Counted from the first letter of the stretch, positions 27,352-35,603 are shown. The stretch is 39,251 bases of DNA from JANLUX01 sp031366005 (GCA_031366005.1 JANLZB010000047.1:1-39251); one strand, 5' to 3'. Numbers and translations are program-made. The notes: generated by a model not told the origin, from the sequence alone.

Positions 27352-28715
27352 GCTTTTCCGTTACTGTTAATTTTATAGTGCAATGGTTTCTTTTTATTCA
27401 ATGCATCAATCGGCTCAGGAACCCAATGATGCAAACCGCCAGCTAAATCATCATTAAAAGTTTTTGGAATAGTATTAGCCAATGTTCTCTCTTTCCATGT
27501 AATTTGTTCGTTGCCATTATCTCTTCTTTCCATAATGATGCAATCTTCAACAGGACAAACTACAGAACATAAATTACAACCAACACAATTTTCGTCAATG
27601 ATGTGCGGCTTGCGATTTAATATATCATCACTTAATCCAATCGCCTGGTGTGCACCATCTTCACAAGCAGTGTAACATAACTGGCAACCGATACATTTGT
27701 CTTCGTTGATATGAGCAACCACTTTGTATTTCAAATTCAAATCTTCCCAATGCATGATGTTTCCTAAAGCTTTCCCTCTGAAATCATCCAAAGTTTTAAA
27801 TCCCTTTTCATCCATGTATTGTTCCAACCCAACAATCATCTCGCGAATAATTCCAAAACCATAATGCATAACTGCTGTACAGACCTGAACACTTGTTGCT
27901 CCCAGTAAAATAAATTCAACTGCATCTCTCCAGTTTTCTACTCCGCCAATTCCTGAGATTGGAATTTTTACCTGCGGATGTTGTGCGCAGTTTTTCAACA
28001 TATTCATAGCGATTGGTTTTACTGCAGGCCCGCAGTAACCACCATTAGTGCTTTTACCATCAACAATAGGGTAGGGGACAAACTTATCTATATCAACACC
28101 GATAATGCTTTGTATGGTATTGATTAATGAGATTGCATCACCACCGCCTTCCACGGCTGCAACAGCAGGACGAGTGATGTCGGAAATATTGGGAGTAAGT
28201 TTCACAATCACCGGTATGGTTGCTACTTCTTTCACCCATTCAACAATCATTCTTAAAATTTTTGGTTCTTGGCCAACTGCAGAGCCCATTCCGCGTTCAC
28301 ACATTCCATGTGGACAACCAAAATTTAATTCAACACCATCGGCTCCAGCGTTGGTAACATCTTTCATAATCTGATGCCACTCTTCTTTGGTTTCTACCAT
28401 TAAAGAGGCTATCACAGCATGATTTGGAAAACGTTTTTTTACTTCTTCAATCTCACGCAAGTTATCTCGTAAAGGACGGTCGGTTATCAATTCAATATTA
28501 TTGAAACCCATCATGCGTGTATCACGATAATTTAATGAACCATATCTTGAAGAAACATTTACAACAGGAACACCTAAAGTTTTCCAAACTGCACCTCCCC
28601 ATCCTGCGTCAAACGCTTTCATGATTTGATAACCGCTGTTAGTGGGAGGAGCACTTGCCAGCCAAAATGGATTCGGAGATTTTATTCCTGCAAAATTTGT
28701 TTGAAGATTTGCCAT
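27348..28715 (-). CDS. preA: NAD-dependent dihydropyrimidine dehydrogenase subunit PreA
   Basis: 455 aa. Reduces uracil and thymine to the dihydro forms with PreT. The N-terminal FMN-binding TIM barrel (about 1-325) has the active-site loop NFGCPHGMCERGMGSAVG (residues 131-148) and VIVKLTPN (169-176). A C-terminal ferredoxin domain has two 4Fe-4S sets: Cys341, 344, 347, 351 and Cys377, 380, 383, 387. The residue aligning with the catalytic Cys671 of mammalian DPD seems to be Val147, as in other bacterial PreA proteins I remember; Cys139 lies 8 residues upstream (alignment from memory). It is the last gene of the catabolic cluster. Confidence 0.93.
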   Translation of the reverse strand: MANLQTNFAGIKSPNPFWLASAPPTNSGYQIMKAFDAGWGGAVWKTLGVPVVNVSSRYGSLNYRDTRMMGFNNIELITDRPLRDNLREIEEVKKRFPNHAVIASLMVETKEEWHQIMKDVTNAGADGVELNFGCPHGMCERGMGSAVGQEPKILRMIVEWVKEVATIPVIVKLTPNISDITRPAVAAVEGGGDAISLINTIQSIIGVDIDKFVPYPIVDGKSTNGGYCGPAVKPIAMNMLKNCAQHPQVKIPISGIGGVENWRDAVEFILLGATSVQVCTAVMHYGFGIIREMIVGLEQYMDEKGFKTLDDFRGKALGNIMHWEDLNLKYKVVAHINEDKCIGCQLCYTACEDGAHQAIGLSDDILNRKPHIIDENCVGCNLCSVVCPVEDCIIMERRDNGNEQITWKERTLANTIPKTFNDDLAGGLHHWVPEPIDALNKKKPLHYKINSNGKA

Positions 28716-28750
28716 TTGATTTTACTTTTCTGTTTAGAAAAATTTATTTT

Positions 28751-29809
28751 TTATATAACTGATTTTTTCTTTCCATCATTCACATCTTTTATGAACTTAA
28801 TAAGTCCCGGAAAAAAATGTTGCTGATCATCCCACATGCACATGTGACTTCCATCAGGACAAAGGAGAAAACTTCCATTCTGCACCAGCGTTGACATTTT
28901 TTCCATGTGTTTCGGATCCATTGAATCGTAAGTTGCACCGATAACCAATGTTGGAACTGAAATATTTTTTAAATCAGCTTTCCTTTCCCAGTTTAATAAT
29001 TTTCCTGAGATACCAAATTCACTTGGACCCTGCATGATAATATAAAAATCATTATTCAGTTTATTGAACGAACGAGTCATTGGCTCAGGCCATTCATTCA
29101 AAGGAATACGGCAAATGTGTTTTGCATAAAAATTTGGCTTAAGTAAATCCATGTATTTTGGATTTTGGAAATCACCTTTTGCTTCAAGTATTCTTATGGT
29201 ATCAAGAACTTCAGAATCCATGGTTTTTGCAAGTACATCGTCAGCATATTTTTTATATTCACTTGCACTACACATCATATCCGAGATGATAAGACCTTTT
29301 AAATTTTGCTGATATTTTAATGCATATTCAATTGCAAGAATTCCGCCCCAGCTATGTCCGAGTAAATAAAAATTTTCTTTATTCAGACCTAAAGCAACCC
29401 GTACCTGTTCCACTTCAGCAGTGCAGCGTGTTAAATCATAGAGTGAAGTATCTTTTGGATTATCAGAATTTCCACAAGCGAGTTGGTCGTAATAAATAAA
29501 TTCAATTCCTTCCTGAGGAAAAAAACTTTCGAAGCTTTCAAAATATTCATGCGTGCAACCGGGGCCTCCGTTAAGCAAAAGCACTTTTATTTTTGGGTTG
29601 TTGCCAAATCGTTTAGTCCATACATTATACTTTCCTTTTGGAGTTTCAATCGGAATAATTTTTACTCCTCCATTCAATACGCCCGTTTCGTCACTTTTAA
29701 AATACGAAACAAGTTTACTTTGATCTTCAGATTTTAATGGACTTTCAGAACAGCTTAAAATTGCTGTTTCACACAAAATCAGGAGTAAGAAGTTTAAGTA
29801 AGTTTTCAT
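28751..29809 (-). CDS. Proline iminopeptidase-family hydrolase (peptidase S33), lipoprotein
   Basis: 352 aa. A lipoprotein signal (LCETAILSC, Cys20) puts it outside the inner membrane. Alpha/beta hydrolase with oxyanion-hole motif NGGPGC, YYDQLACGNSDNP, nucleophile in GHSWGG, acid in GATYDSMDP and His in PDGSHMCMW. This matches the proline iminopeptidase subclass, which removes N-terminal Pro; relatives also act on other small amides and lactones. Its place between preT and preA suggests a periplasmic accessory to pyrimidine use, but no known role explains it. Confidence 0.85.
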   Translation of the reverse strand: MKTYLNFLLLILCETAILSCSESPLKSEDQSKLVSYFKSDETGVLNGGVKIIPIETPKGKYNVWTKRFGNNPKIKVLLLNGGPGCTHEYFESFESFFPQEGIEFIYYDQLACGNSDNPKDTSLYDLTRCTAEVEQVRVALGLNKENFYLLGHSWGGILAIEYALKYQQNLKGLIISDMMCSASEYKKYADDVLAKTMDSEVLDTIRILEAKGDFQNPKYMDLLKPNFYAKHICRIPLNEWPEPMTRSFNKLNNDFYIIMQGPSEFGISGKLLNWERKADLKNISVPTLVIGATYDSMDPKHMEKMSTLVQNGSFLLCPDGSHMCMWDDQQHFFPGLIKFIKDVNDGKKKSVI

Positions 29810-29833
29810 CTGATATATTATTAGGATAAATTA

Positions 29834-31138
29834 TTACAACACACTTGCAATTTGTTTGGCAGCTTTCTTTCCATCTGCAACAGCATTCACTACTTCTTGT
29901 CCGCCACTTACTGCATCACCAGCAGCAAAATATTTGTTGTTGGATGTTTGAAAATTATCACTTACAAAAACTCTTCCTTTCTCATCCAGTTTTAATCCAT
30001 CAATTAATTTTAAAAATTCACTTTGTTTTGATTGCCCTGTTGCTTTAATCACCCAATTACAATCAAGAATCAGTTCTTCTTGTTTATCAATTGCCAATTG
30101 CCCATTGCCAATTAATTTTATTGCTTTCACCTTTCCATTATCTCCGATAATTTCAATTGGTGAAACATTAAACAGTCCTTTTACACCCACACCTTTTGCT
30201 AAATCATATTCAAAATCATAAGCAGGCATTTCTTCTTTGCTTCTGCGATAAGCTAAAATTACTTCAGCTCCCATACGTGCGGATTCACTTGCAGCATCCA
30301 TAGCAGTGTTTCCTCCTCCAAGCACAACTACTTTTTTCGGAACGGAAATATTGTGATGATTCATCCGGAGTTGCTGAACAAATTCTACTGCTCCAAAAAC
30401 ATTTTCCAATTCTTCTCCTTTTATTTTCAATGAAGATGTTTTTCCTAAACCAATACCAATAAAAACTGCATCATAATTTTTTTCAAGCGATGTTAAATCT
30501 TCTTTGGTTGAAATGGTTTTATTGTAATGAACTTTATACCCGAATTGTTTTTGTAAGTATTCCATTTCATTCAGTGCTTCCTCATTGGTGATTTTATAAG
30601 GAGCAACACCATGAACAGTTAATCCTGATGGTTTTTCTTTTGCTTCAAAAATATCTACATCAAATCCTTGCAAACGCAATTCACAGGCACAACTAATTCC
30701 AGCAGGACCAGCACCAATCACAGCAACTTTTTTTCCATTTGATTTTGGAACAGAATAAAATTGTTTGTCGGATGCAATTGCTTTTCCAGTTGCAAAAGAT
30801 TGTAATCTTCCTATTTCAATAGGCTTAACATCTGAGTGATTATAAACACATGCGCCTTCACATAAAACTTCTGTGGGACAAATTTTGCCGCATGCATAAC
30901 CAAAATAATTGGAGTCATAAATTGTTTTGGCAGCTCCCATGTCATTTTTGGAATTTATCTGACGTATAAAAAGCGGAATATCAATTCCAGTTGGACATGC
31001 ATTCACACAAGGAGCATCATAACAAAACAAACACCGCGAACTCTCATAATACGCTTCAGTATTTGTCATTAATGGTTTTATCTGTGCAAAGTTTTTTTCA
31101 AACTCAGCCTCAGATTGTGGTTGTTTATATTCTGACAT
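29834..31138 (-). CDS. preT: NAD-dependent dihydropyrimidine dehydrogenase subunit PreT
   Basis: 434 aa, starting at the ATG at 31138 (MSEYKQPQ). A longer frame to 31201 exists but begins inside the adjacent repeat and adds a His/Asn-rich leader, so I reject it. It moves electrons from NADH through FAD and FeS to PreA. The N-terminal Fer4_20 domain has Cys36, 39, 44, 48 and Cys83, 87, 93, 97. The FAD Rossmann motif is VAVIGAGPAGISCACELR; the NAD motif is VVVLGGGNTAMDAASES; the C-terminus has FAAGDAVSGGQEVVNAVADG. It lies 25 bp before the iminopeptidase gene and is followed upstream by a repeat element. Confidence 0.93.
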   Translation of the reverse strand: MSEYKQPQSEAEFEKNFAQIKPLMTNTEAYYESSRCLFCYDAPCVNACPTGIDIPLFIRQINSKNDMGAAKTIYDSNYFGYACGKICPTEVLCEGACVYNHSDVKPIEIGRLQSFATGKAIASDKQFYSVPKSNGKKVAVIGAGPAGISCACELRLQGFDVDIFEAKEKPSGLTVHGVAPYKITNEEALNEMEYLQKQFGYKVHYNKTISTKEDLTSLEKNYDAVFIGIGLGKTSSLKIKGEELENVFGAVEFVQQLRMNHHNISVPKKVVVLGGGNTAMDAASESARMGAEVILAYRRSKEEMPAYDFEYDLAKGVGVKGLFNVSPIEIIGDNGKVKAIKLIGNGQLAIDKQEELILDCNWVIKATGQSKQSEFLKLIDGLKLDEKGRVFVSDNFQTSNNKYFAAGDAVSGGQEVVNAVADGKKAAKQIASVL

Positions 31139-31150
31139 ATTATATTTTTT

Positions 31151-31676
31151 GGAACGCAGATTATTATGATGGTGATGATTAAATAAGATTATTAAATACA
31201 CAAATCATTTCAATCCACGTTCTGTTTTACTTTTAATTTTTTAAACTCTTCGGAAAAAACTTTTCTTTTGACTTCAGGTTCTTTGCCGAAATTCAATAAC
31301 AAGCCAACTTCAATTTCAGTGGCTTTTAAGTTATTAGTAAGTTGTGCTTCGTGCTCTTCGCATAATGTTTCAGCGGCTTTCACTTCAATAATTACACAAT
31401 CATTAACCATAATATCCGCAACGTAAAATCCAACTTCTTCCTCATCATAATATACCTTAATCTGAACCTGTGCTTTGCAGAATAATTCTAATTTTCTGAG
31501 TTCTATCAATAAAGAGTTTTCATAAACTTTTTCCAAAAATCCATAGCCGAGTTTATTATAAACATTATAAAATGCTTTTATAATTAATGCTGTAATATCT
31601 GAATGTATATAGTTGCCGTTCATATCAGGTTTCTTTAATCATTTTAAATCATCACCATCATAATAATCAGCGTTCC
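31151..31676 (-). mobile_element. Inverted-arm element carrying GxxExxY gene, copy 1
   Basis: 526 bp bounded by 31-bp inverted arms at 31151-31181 and 31646-31676 that match at 29 positions by hand count. The left side also holds the central and diverged right-arm sequence of a solo repeat (31182-31224), inside which the GxxExxY stop codon falls. It ends 12 nt before the preT start and begins 4 nt after the ureidopropionase stop. Whether the unit moves is not proven; no target duplication is evident. Confidence 0.7.
31210..31623 (-). CDS. GxxExxY protein (PD-(D/E)XK nuclease-like), copy 1
   Basis: 137 aa. The family signature Gly28-F-L-Glu31-K-V-Tyr34 (LGYGFLEKVYENSL) is intact. The nuclease-fold core is also intact: Asp70 (FYVADIMVND) and Glu80-x-Lys82 (IIEVKA). 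The PDDEXK_3 family is thought to have an endonuclease fold, but its substrate is unknown. In the motif normally NYLKATE this copy reads NNLKATE. About 82% identical to the copy at 32591 over the first 130 residues (hand count). The last codons (KQNVD-stop) are formed by repeat sequence. Confidence 0.88.
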   Translation of the reverse strand: MNGNYIHSDITALIIKAFYNVYNKLGYGFLEKVYENSLLIELRKLELFCKAQVQIKVYYDEEEVGFYVADIMVNDCVIIEVKAAETLCEEHEAQLTNNLKATEIEVGLLLNFGKEPEVKRKVFSEEFKKLKVKQNVD

Positions 31677-31680
31677 ATTT

Positions 31681-32544
31681 TTATAATTCAGTTAATTTTC
31701 CATAAGTCTCAGGTCTTCTGTCTCTGAAGAACTGCCATACGGAGCGCACTTCTTCAATCATATCCAAATCAAATTCTGCAATAAGCAATTCATCTTTATC
31801 CTCTGATGCTTGCGCAAAAATTTGTCCTCGTGGGTCAACGAAATAACTGCTGCCATAAAATTTTCCAAGGTTCCATGGTTTCTCTTCACCAACCCGATTG
31901 ATACAACCCATAAAATATCCGTTAGCTGCTGCGTGTGCAGGTTGTTCCAACTTCCACAAATACTGCGACAAGCCCGCAACCGTTGCTGATGGGTTATAAA
32001 CTATTTCTGCTCCATTCAAACCAAGTATCCGTGCACCATCAGGAAAATGACGATCGTAACAAATATAAACTCCCACTTTTGCATAACGTGTTTGAAAAAC
32101 AGGATACCCTAAATTACCGGGTTTGAAAAAAAATTTTTCCCAGAAACCTGATGTATGTGGGATATGATTCTTGCGATACTTACCAAGATATTTTCCATCT
32201 GCATCAATTACTGCAGCAGTGTTGTATAATACTCCAGCTTGTTCCTTTTCATAGATGGGAACAATGATAACCATATTGTATTTTGCAGCGTAAGCTTGCA
32301 TCAACTCAACAGTTGGTCCTGGAACTGATTCAGCACTCTCATACCATTTCTTATCCTGACCAGGACAGAAGTATGGTGTATTAAAAATTTCCTGCAGGCA
32401 TAAAATCTGCACTCCTTTTTTCCCTGCATCTTCAATAAAAGGAATATGTTTTTGCACCATTGCATCCACAATTTCCTGAATGGTTCCTTCGCCTTCTGTC
32501 TTTGGTAAAGACATTTGAATTAATCCTGATTTTATTTTTCTCAT
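31681..32544 (-). CDS. Beta-ureidopropionase (N-carbamoyl-beta-alanine amidohydrolase)
   Basis: 287 aa nitrilase-superfamily enzyme that hydrolyses N-carbamoyl-beta-alanine to beta-alanine, CO2 and ammonia. Catalytic triad visible: Glu52 (CLQEIFNTPYF), Lys125 (YRKNHIPH) and Cys162 (VYICYDRHFPDGAR). CLQEIF..PYFCP and the CYDRHFP motif are typical of the bacterial and plant N-carbamoyl amidase branch; plant N-carbamoylputrescine amidase is close, and cluster context decides for beta-ureidopropionase. It is flanked on both sides by inverted-arm elements that each contain a GxxExxY gene. Confidence 0.93.
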   Translation of the reverse strand: MRKIKSGLIQMSLPKTEGEGTIQEIVDAMVQKHIPFIEDAGKKGVQILCLQEIFNTPYFCPGQDKKWYESAESVPGPTVELMQAYAAKYNMVIIVPIYEKEQAGVLYNTAAVIDADGKYLGKYRKNHIPHTSGFWEKFFFKPGNLGYPVFQTRYAKVGVYICYDRHFPDGARILGLNGAEIVYNPSATVAGLSQYLWKLEQPAHAAANGYFMGCINRVGEEKPWNLGKFYGSSYFVDPRGQIFAQASEDKDELLIAEFDLDMIEEVRSVWQFFRDRRPETYGKLTEL

Positions 32545-32559
32545 TTGATTAAAAGTTTT

Positions 32560-33120
32560 GAACGCTGATTTTTATGATGGTTAAGATTTGTTAAGATTTT
32601 TCTAAATCATTTTGTAGAAAATTGTTTTCAAGATGATTTTTATTTAGATTTTTGAATTCTGAAGAAAATACTTTTCTTTTTAGTTCTGCATTCTTTCCAA
32701 AATTCAAAAGTAACCCTACTTCAATTTCGGTTGCTTTTAAATAATTAATAAGTTGTGCTTCGTGCATCTCACACAAACTTTCCGCAGCTTTTACTTCAAT
32801 TATTACACAATCATTTATAACAATATCTGCGATGTAAAAACCCACTTCATCATCATCATAAAAAACTTTAATTTGTTGTTGAGCTTTACATGATAATCCT
32901 GATTTTCTCAATTCGATGAGCAAAGAATTTTCATAAACCTTTTCCAGAAACCCATATCCAAGTTTATTGTAAACGTTATAAAATGCTTTAATCACTAAGG
33001 CCGTGATGTCAGAATGCAAATAATTATCACTCATAATATTTTAATGTTTAAAGTTAGTATTTATTGATAGATATAAATTTTTATCTGCGCAAATCATCAC
33101 AATCATAATAATCTGCGTTC
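32560..33120 (-). mobile_element. Inverted-arm element carrying GxxExxY gene, copy 2
   Basis: 561 bp. Arms at 32560-32590 and 33090-33120 match at 26 of 31 positions by hand count. The inner side of the right arm begins ATCTGCGCAAATCATC, the same as in the solo repeats. The gene's stop codon TAA lies in the central TTAAGATTT box that solos also carry. The element ends 15 nt before the ureidopropionase ATG and starts 5 nt after the dihydropyrimidinase stop. Confidence 0.7.
32591..33034 (-). CDS. GxxExxY protein (PD-(D/E)XK nuclease-like), copy 2
   Basis: 147 aa. Same fold landmarks as copy 1: Gly28, Glu31 and Tyr34, Asp70 (FYIADIVIND) and Glu80/Lys82. It keeps NYLKATE, the usual family form. 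The C-terminus is 10 residues longer than copy 1 and ends in LEKS, so sequence after residue about 130 is not conserved and is set by repeat sequence. No transposase, reverse transcriptase or integrase gene lies nearby. The function of the family is unknown. Confidence 0.88.
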   Translation of the reverse strand: MSDNYLHSDITALVIKAFYNVYNKLGYGFLEKVYENSLLIELRKSGLSCKAQQQIKVFYDDDEVGFYIADIVINDCVIIEVKAAESLCEMHEAQLINYLKATEIEVGLLLNFGKNAELKRKVFSSEFKNLNKNHLENNFLQNDLEKS

Positions 33121-33125
33121 TATTT

Positions 33126-34508
33126 TTAGATTATACCTGAAACTTTATTTCTTTTGATAAACTGCCCATATCCTTTCTTGATTTTTACATCTCCATTATC
33201 AACTGCAACATTCCCTCTAAGAATAGTTGTTTTTACTTTTCCTTTTAGTTTCCAACTTTCATAAGCTGAATAATCCACATTCATGTGATGTGTTTTTGCA
33301 GAGATAATGTGTTCTTCATTGGGATCGAAGATAATAATGTCTGCATCGCTTCCCACCGCAATGCAACCTTTCTTTGGAAACATACCGAAAATTTTTGCAG
33401 CGTTGGTTGAGCTCACTTCCACAAATTTGTTCAAGGTTATTTTACCTTTATTCACACCTTCGTGAAACAATAATTCCATTCTGTTTTCAATAGCCGGATG
33501 ACCGTTTGGAATTTTTGAAAAATCTTTTTCTCCCATTAATTTTTTCTCCCAAGTAAACGGACAATGATCTGTCGCAACTACCTGTACTGTTCCTTGATTA
33601 ATTCCTGCCCACAATGTTTCCTGATCTTTCTTCTGACGTAACGGAGGGCTCATTACCCATTTTGCTCCCTCAAAATCTTTTTCATAAAGCGATGCATCTA
33701 AAATCAAATATTGAATACACGTTTCGCCAAACACTTTATGGTTGCGAAATGAGTCCATTCGAAGAGCACCAACAGATCCCTCGCAAGTCATGTGCACAAT
33801 ATATCCGGGACAACCGGTGTAAAGCGACATATCACAAAATCTTCGTGATGCTTCGCTCTCGGTAATTTCAGGTTGTGAAAGATAATGATAGAGCGGAGAA
33901 AGTTTTCCTTCATTGCGATGTTTTGCAATTAAGAAATCAATCATGTCTCCGTTGGTAGCATGAACAGTAACCATTCCACCTTGTGCTTTCACCTCATTCA
34001 TCAAACCAACCATCTGGCGATCATCAATCATCAAAGCACCTTTATAAGCCATAAATGTTTTGAAAGAAGTAATTCCTTCTTTCTCCACCATCTCTTTAAT
34101 TTCTTTTTTTGTTTCGTCATTAAAATCCGTCACAGCCATGTGGAAAGAATAATCACCATAGCAATTTCCATTGCTTCTGCCTTGCCATTGATCTAATGCA
34201 TGACGCAATGATTTGCCTTGCGTTTGCAAAATGAAATCTATAACCATTGTTGTTCCACCATGCAATGCAGCAAGCGTTCCCGTTTCATAATTATCACTTG
34301 AAAAAGTTCCCATAAAAGGCATATCAAGATGCACATGCGGGTCAATGCCACCAGGAAAAATAAATTTTCCGGTTGCATCAATTGTTGTGTCAGCATTTAT
34401 AGAAATATTTTTCCCAATAGTAGAAATGGTTTCGCCTTCAATGAAAATATCTGCAATGCAATCTTCCGAAGCTGTAATTATTCTACCGTTTTTTATAAGT
34501 AATGACAT
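33126..34508 (-). CDS. hydA: Dihydropyrimidinase (hydantoinase)
   Basis: 460 aa amidohydrolase that opens dihydrouracil to N-carbamoyl-beta-alanine. Metal ligands: His58 and His60 (DPHVHLDMP), carboxylated Lys150 (TSFKTFMAYKG), His183 (VTVHATNGDM), a further His in YIVHMTCEGS and Asp in VATDHCPFTW. A typical family length (450-490), dinuclear zinc centre complete. It lies 56 bp upstream of ureidopropionase's element and has no repeat towards DUF1801. Confidence 0.93.
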   Translation of the reverse strand: MSLLIKNGRIITASEDCIADIFIEGETISTIGKNISINADTTIDATGKFIFPGGIDPHVHLDMPFMGTFSSDNYETGTLAALHGGTTMVIDFILQTQGKSLRHALDQWQGRSNGNCYGDYSFHMAVTDFNDETKKEIKEMVEKEGITSFKTFMAYKGALMIDDRQMVGLMNEVKAQGGMVTVHATNGDMIDFLIAKHRNEGKLSPLYHYLSQPEITESEASRRFCDMSLYTGCPGYIVHMTCEGSVGALRMDSFRNHKVFGETCIQYLILDASLYEKDFEGAKWVMSPPLRQKKDQETLWAGINQGTVQVVATDHCPFTWEKKLMGEKDFSKIPNGHPAIENRMELLFHEGVNKGKITLNKFVEVSSTNAAKIFGMFPKKGCIAVGSDADIIIFDPNEEHIISAKTHHMNVDYSAYESWKLKGKVKTTILRGNVAVDNGDVKIKKGYGQFIKRNKVSGII

Positions 34509-34564
34509 TTTGTTTTTTATAAGGTTACTAAGTTATCAGGAATTTGAAATCGAAATTAACTTTA

Positions 34565-34972
34565 CTATTTTGTTTTTTCTTTCACTGCTTTTTCAATCAT
34601 TTTTTTCAGCACATCCACTTTTATTTCGTCCAGCGAATTAATATAGAGGCATCCTTTACCGGTTTTATAATTACCTAATATTTTTAAAAGGTCAGTGGAT
34701 TTAGAAGAGTTCATCACTCCATAAAGCGTTAAGTTTTGTTTTCGTGGAGAGAAACCGATAGGGAACCAATCCAATTCGCGGCCACTTTCATATTTCAAAC
34801 GAATATTTCCAAAACCTACAATTGCAGTACCCCACATTTTAGCTTCTGAATTGGTTGCAGCTTTCATCATCTTCGAAATTTGAATGCAGTCTTTTCGTTT
34901 TTGTTCGTCAGCAATTGAGTTGAAAAAATTTTCGACACTTGAATCTGTTTGTTTTGTTTTTAGCTCTGCCAT
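34565..34972 (-). CDS. DUF1801 domain-containing protein
   Basis: 135 aa cytoplasmic protein. The DUF1801 (YdhG-like) fold is seen in VENFFNSIADEQKRKDCIQI, MWGTAIVGFGNIRLKYESGR and a GKGCLYINSLDEIKVDVLKK tail. The family is thought to bind small ligands; its role is not established. It lies between deaminase and dihydropyrimidinase genes and is not known to belong to the pathway. Its start is 18 nt from a solo repeat. Confidence 0.88.
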   Translation of the reverse strand: MAELKTKQTDSSVENFFNSIADEQKRKDCIQISKMMKAATNSEAKMWGTAIVGFGNIRLKYESGRELDWFPIGFSPRKQNLTLYGVMNSSKSTDLLKILGNYKTGKGCLYINSLDEIKVDVLKKMIEKAVKEKTK

Positions 34973-34990
34973 TTTTTTTAGATTATTTTT

Positions 34991-35071
34991 GAACGCTGAT
35001 TTTTATGATAATGATGATAATTTAAGATTTATTATCTACGACAATCATAACAATCATAATTATCTGCGTTC
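34991..35071 (-). repeat. Solo inverted-arm repeat A
   Basis: 81 bp. The outer arms GAACGCTGAT / ATCTGCGTTC and inner arms TTATGAT / ATCATAA fold on each other, 22 of 28 positions by hand. The central TTTAAGATTTATT joins them. It fills the gap between the deaminase stop (5 nt away) and the DUF1801 start (18 nt away). Confidence 0.85.
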
Positions 35072-35076
35072 CATTT

Positions 35077-35508
35077 TTATTTGCCAATATCCTCATTCCA
35101 CAACTCAGGTTTCTCAGAAATAAATTTTCGCATCATCTCTTTACATTCTTCTGAATTAAGATTGACAACTTCTACTCCGTGTGATTCCATAAATTCTTTT
35201 GCCCCTGCAAATGTTTCATTCTCTCCAGCAAAAACTTTTTTAATTCCGAATTGAACTACAGCGCCTGCACATAAATAACACGGCATAAGTGTTGAATACA
35301 AAACAGCATTTTTATAATTACCAACTCTTCCTGCATTTCGCAAACAATCAATTTCTGCATGAGTAATTGGATCACCATCTTGCACACGCTTGTTATGTCC
35401 GCGACCAATTATTTTTCCATCACGGACTAAGACAGAGCCAATTGGAATTCCACCTTCGCTGATTCCTTGTTTTGCTTCAGCTATTGCAGCTTGCATGAAT
35501 TCATCCAT
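35077..35508 (-). CDS. Cytosine deaminase-like enzyme (yeast FCY1 type)
   Basis: 143 aa, single-domain CDA fold. Zn ligands His50 (HAEIDC), Cys77 and Cys80 (PCYLC) with catalytic Glu52. It resembles yeast cytosine deaminase FCY1 across its length: GGIPIGSVLVRDG, GRGHNKR with Asn39, HAEIDCLRNAGR, AGENETFAG, EVVNLN and the C-terminal EKPELWNEDIG, where Asp140 matches FCY1 Asp155 that contacts the base. The alternative call (generic nucleoside or guanine deaminase) is less likely because of this tail. It would supply uracil from cytosine to the PreTA pathway. FCY1 alignment is from memory. Confidence 0.85.
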   Translation of the reverse strand: MDEFMQAAIAEAKQGISEGGIPIGSVLVRDGKIIGRGHNKRVQDGDPITHAEIDCLRNAGRVGNYKNAVLYSTLMPCYLCAGAVVQFGIKKVFAGENETFAGAKEFMESHGVEVVNLNSEECKEMMRKFISEKPELWNEDIGK

Positions 35509-35521
35509 ATTGATAATTTTT

Positions 35522-35603
35522 GAAACGCTGATTTTTATGATGATTAATATTAATTATGTTTTATTATCTGCGCTCATCATCACAATCATAAAAATTAGCG
35601 TTC
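35522..35603 (-). repeat. Solo inverted-arm repeat B
   Basis: 82 bp. Its arms GA(A)ACGCTGATTTTTATGAT and the reverse complement match 18 of 19 after allowing one extra A. The right end supplies part of the NCS1 permease stop codon (TAG at 35603-35605). It ends 13 nt before the deaminase start. Confidence 0.85.

Noticed and set aside
31139..31201. Longer N-terminus for PreT (21 extra residues)
   Set aside because: It begins in the repeat element and is His/Asn-rich with no family match; the ATG at 31138 gives the usual PreT start.
31151..33120. Ordinary insertion sequence around the GxxExxY genes
   Set aside because: No transposase, no clear target duplication, and the arms are interrupted only by the nuclease-fold gene; the repeat-family explanation fits better.
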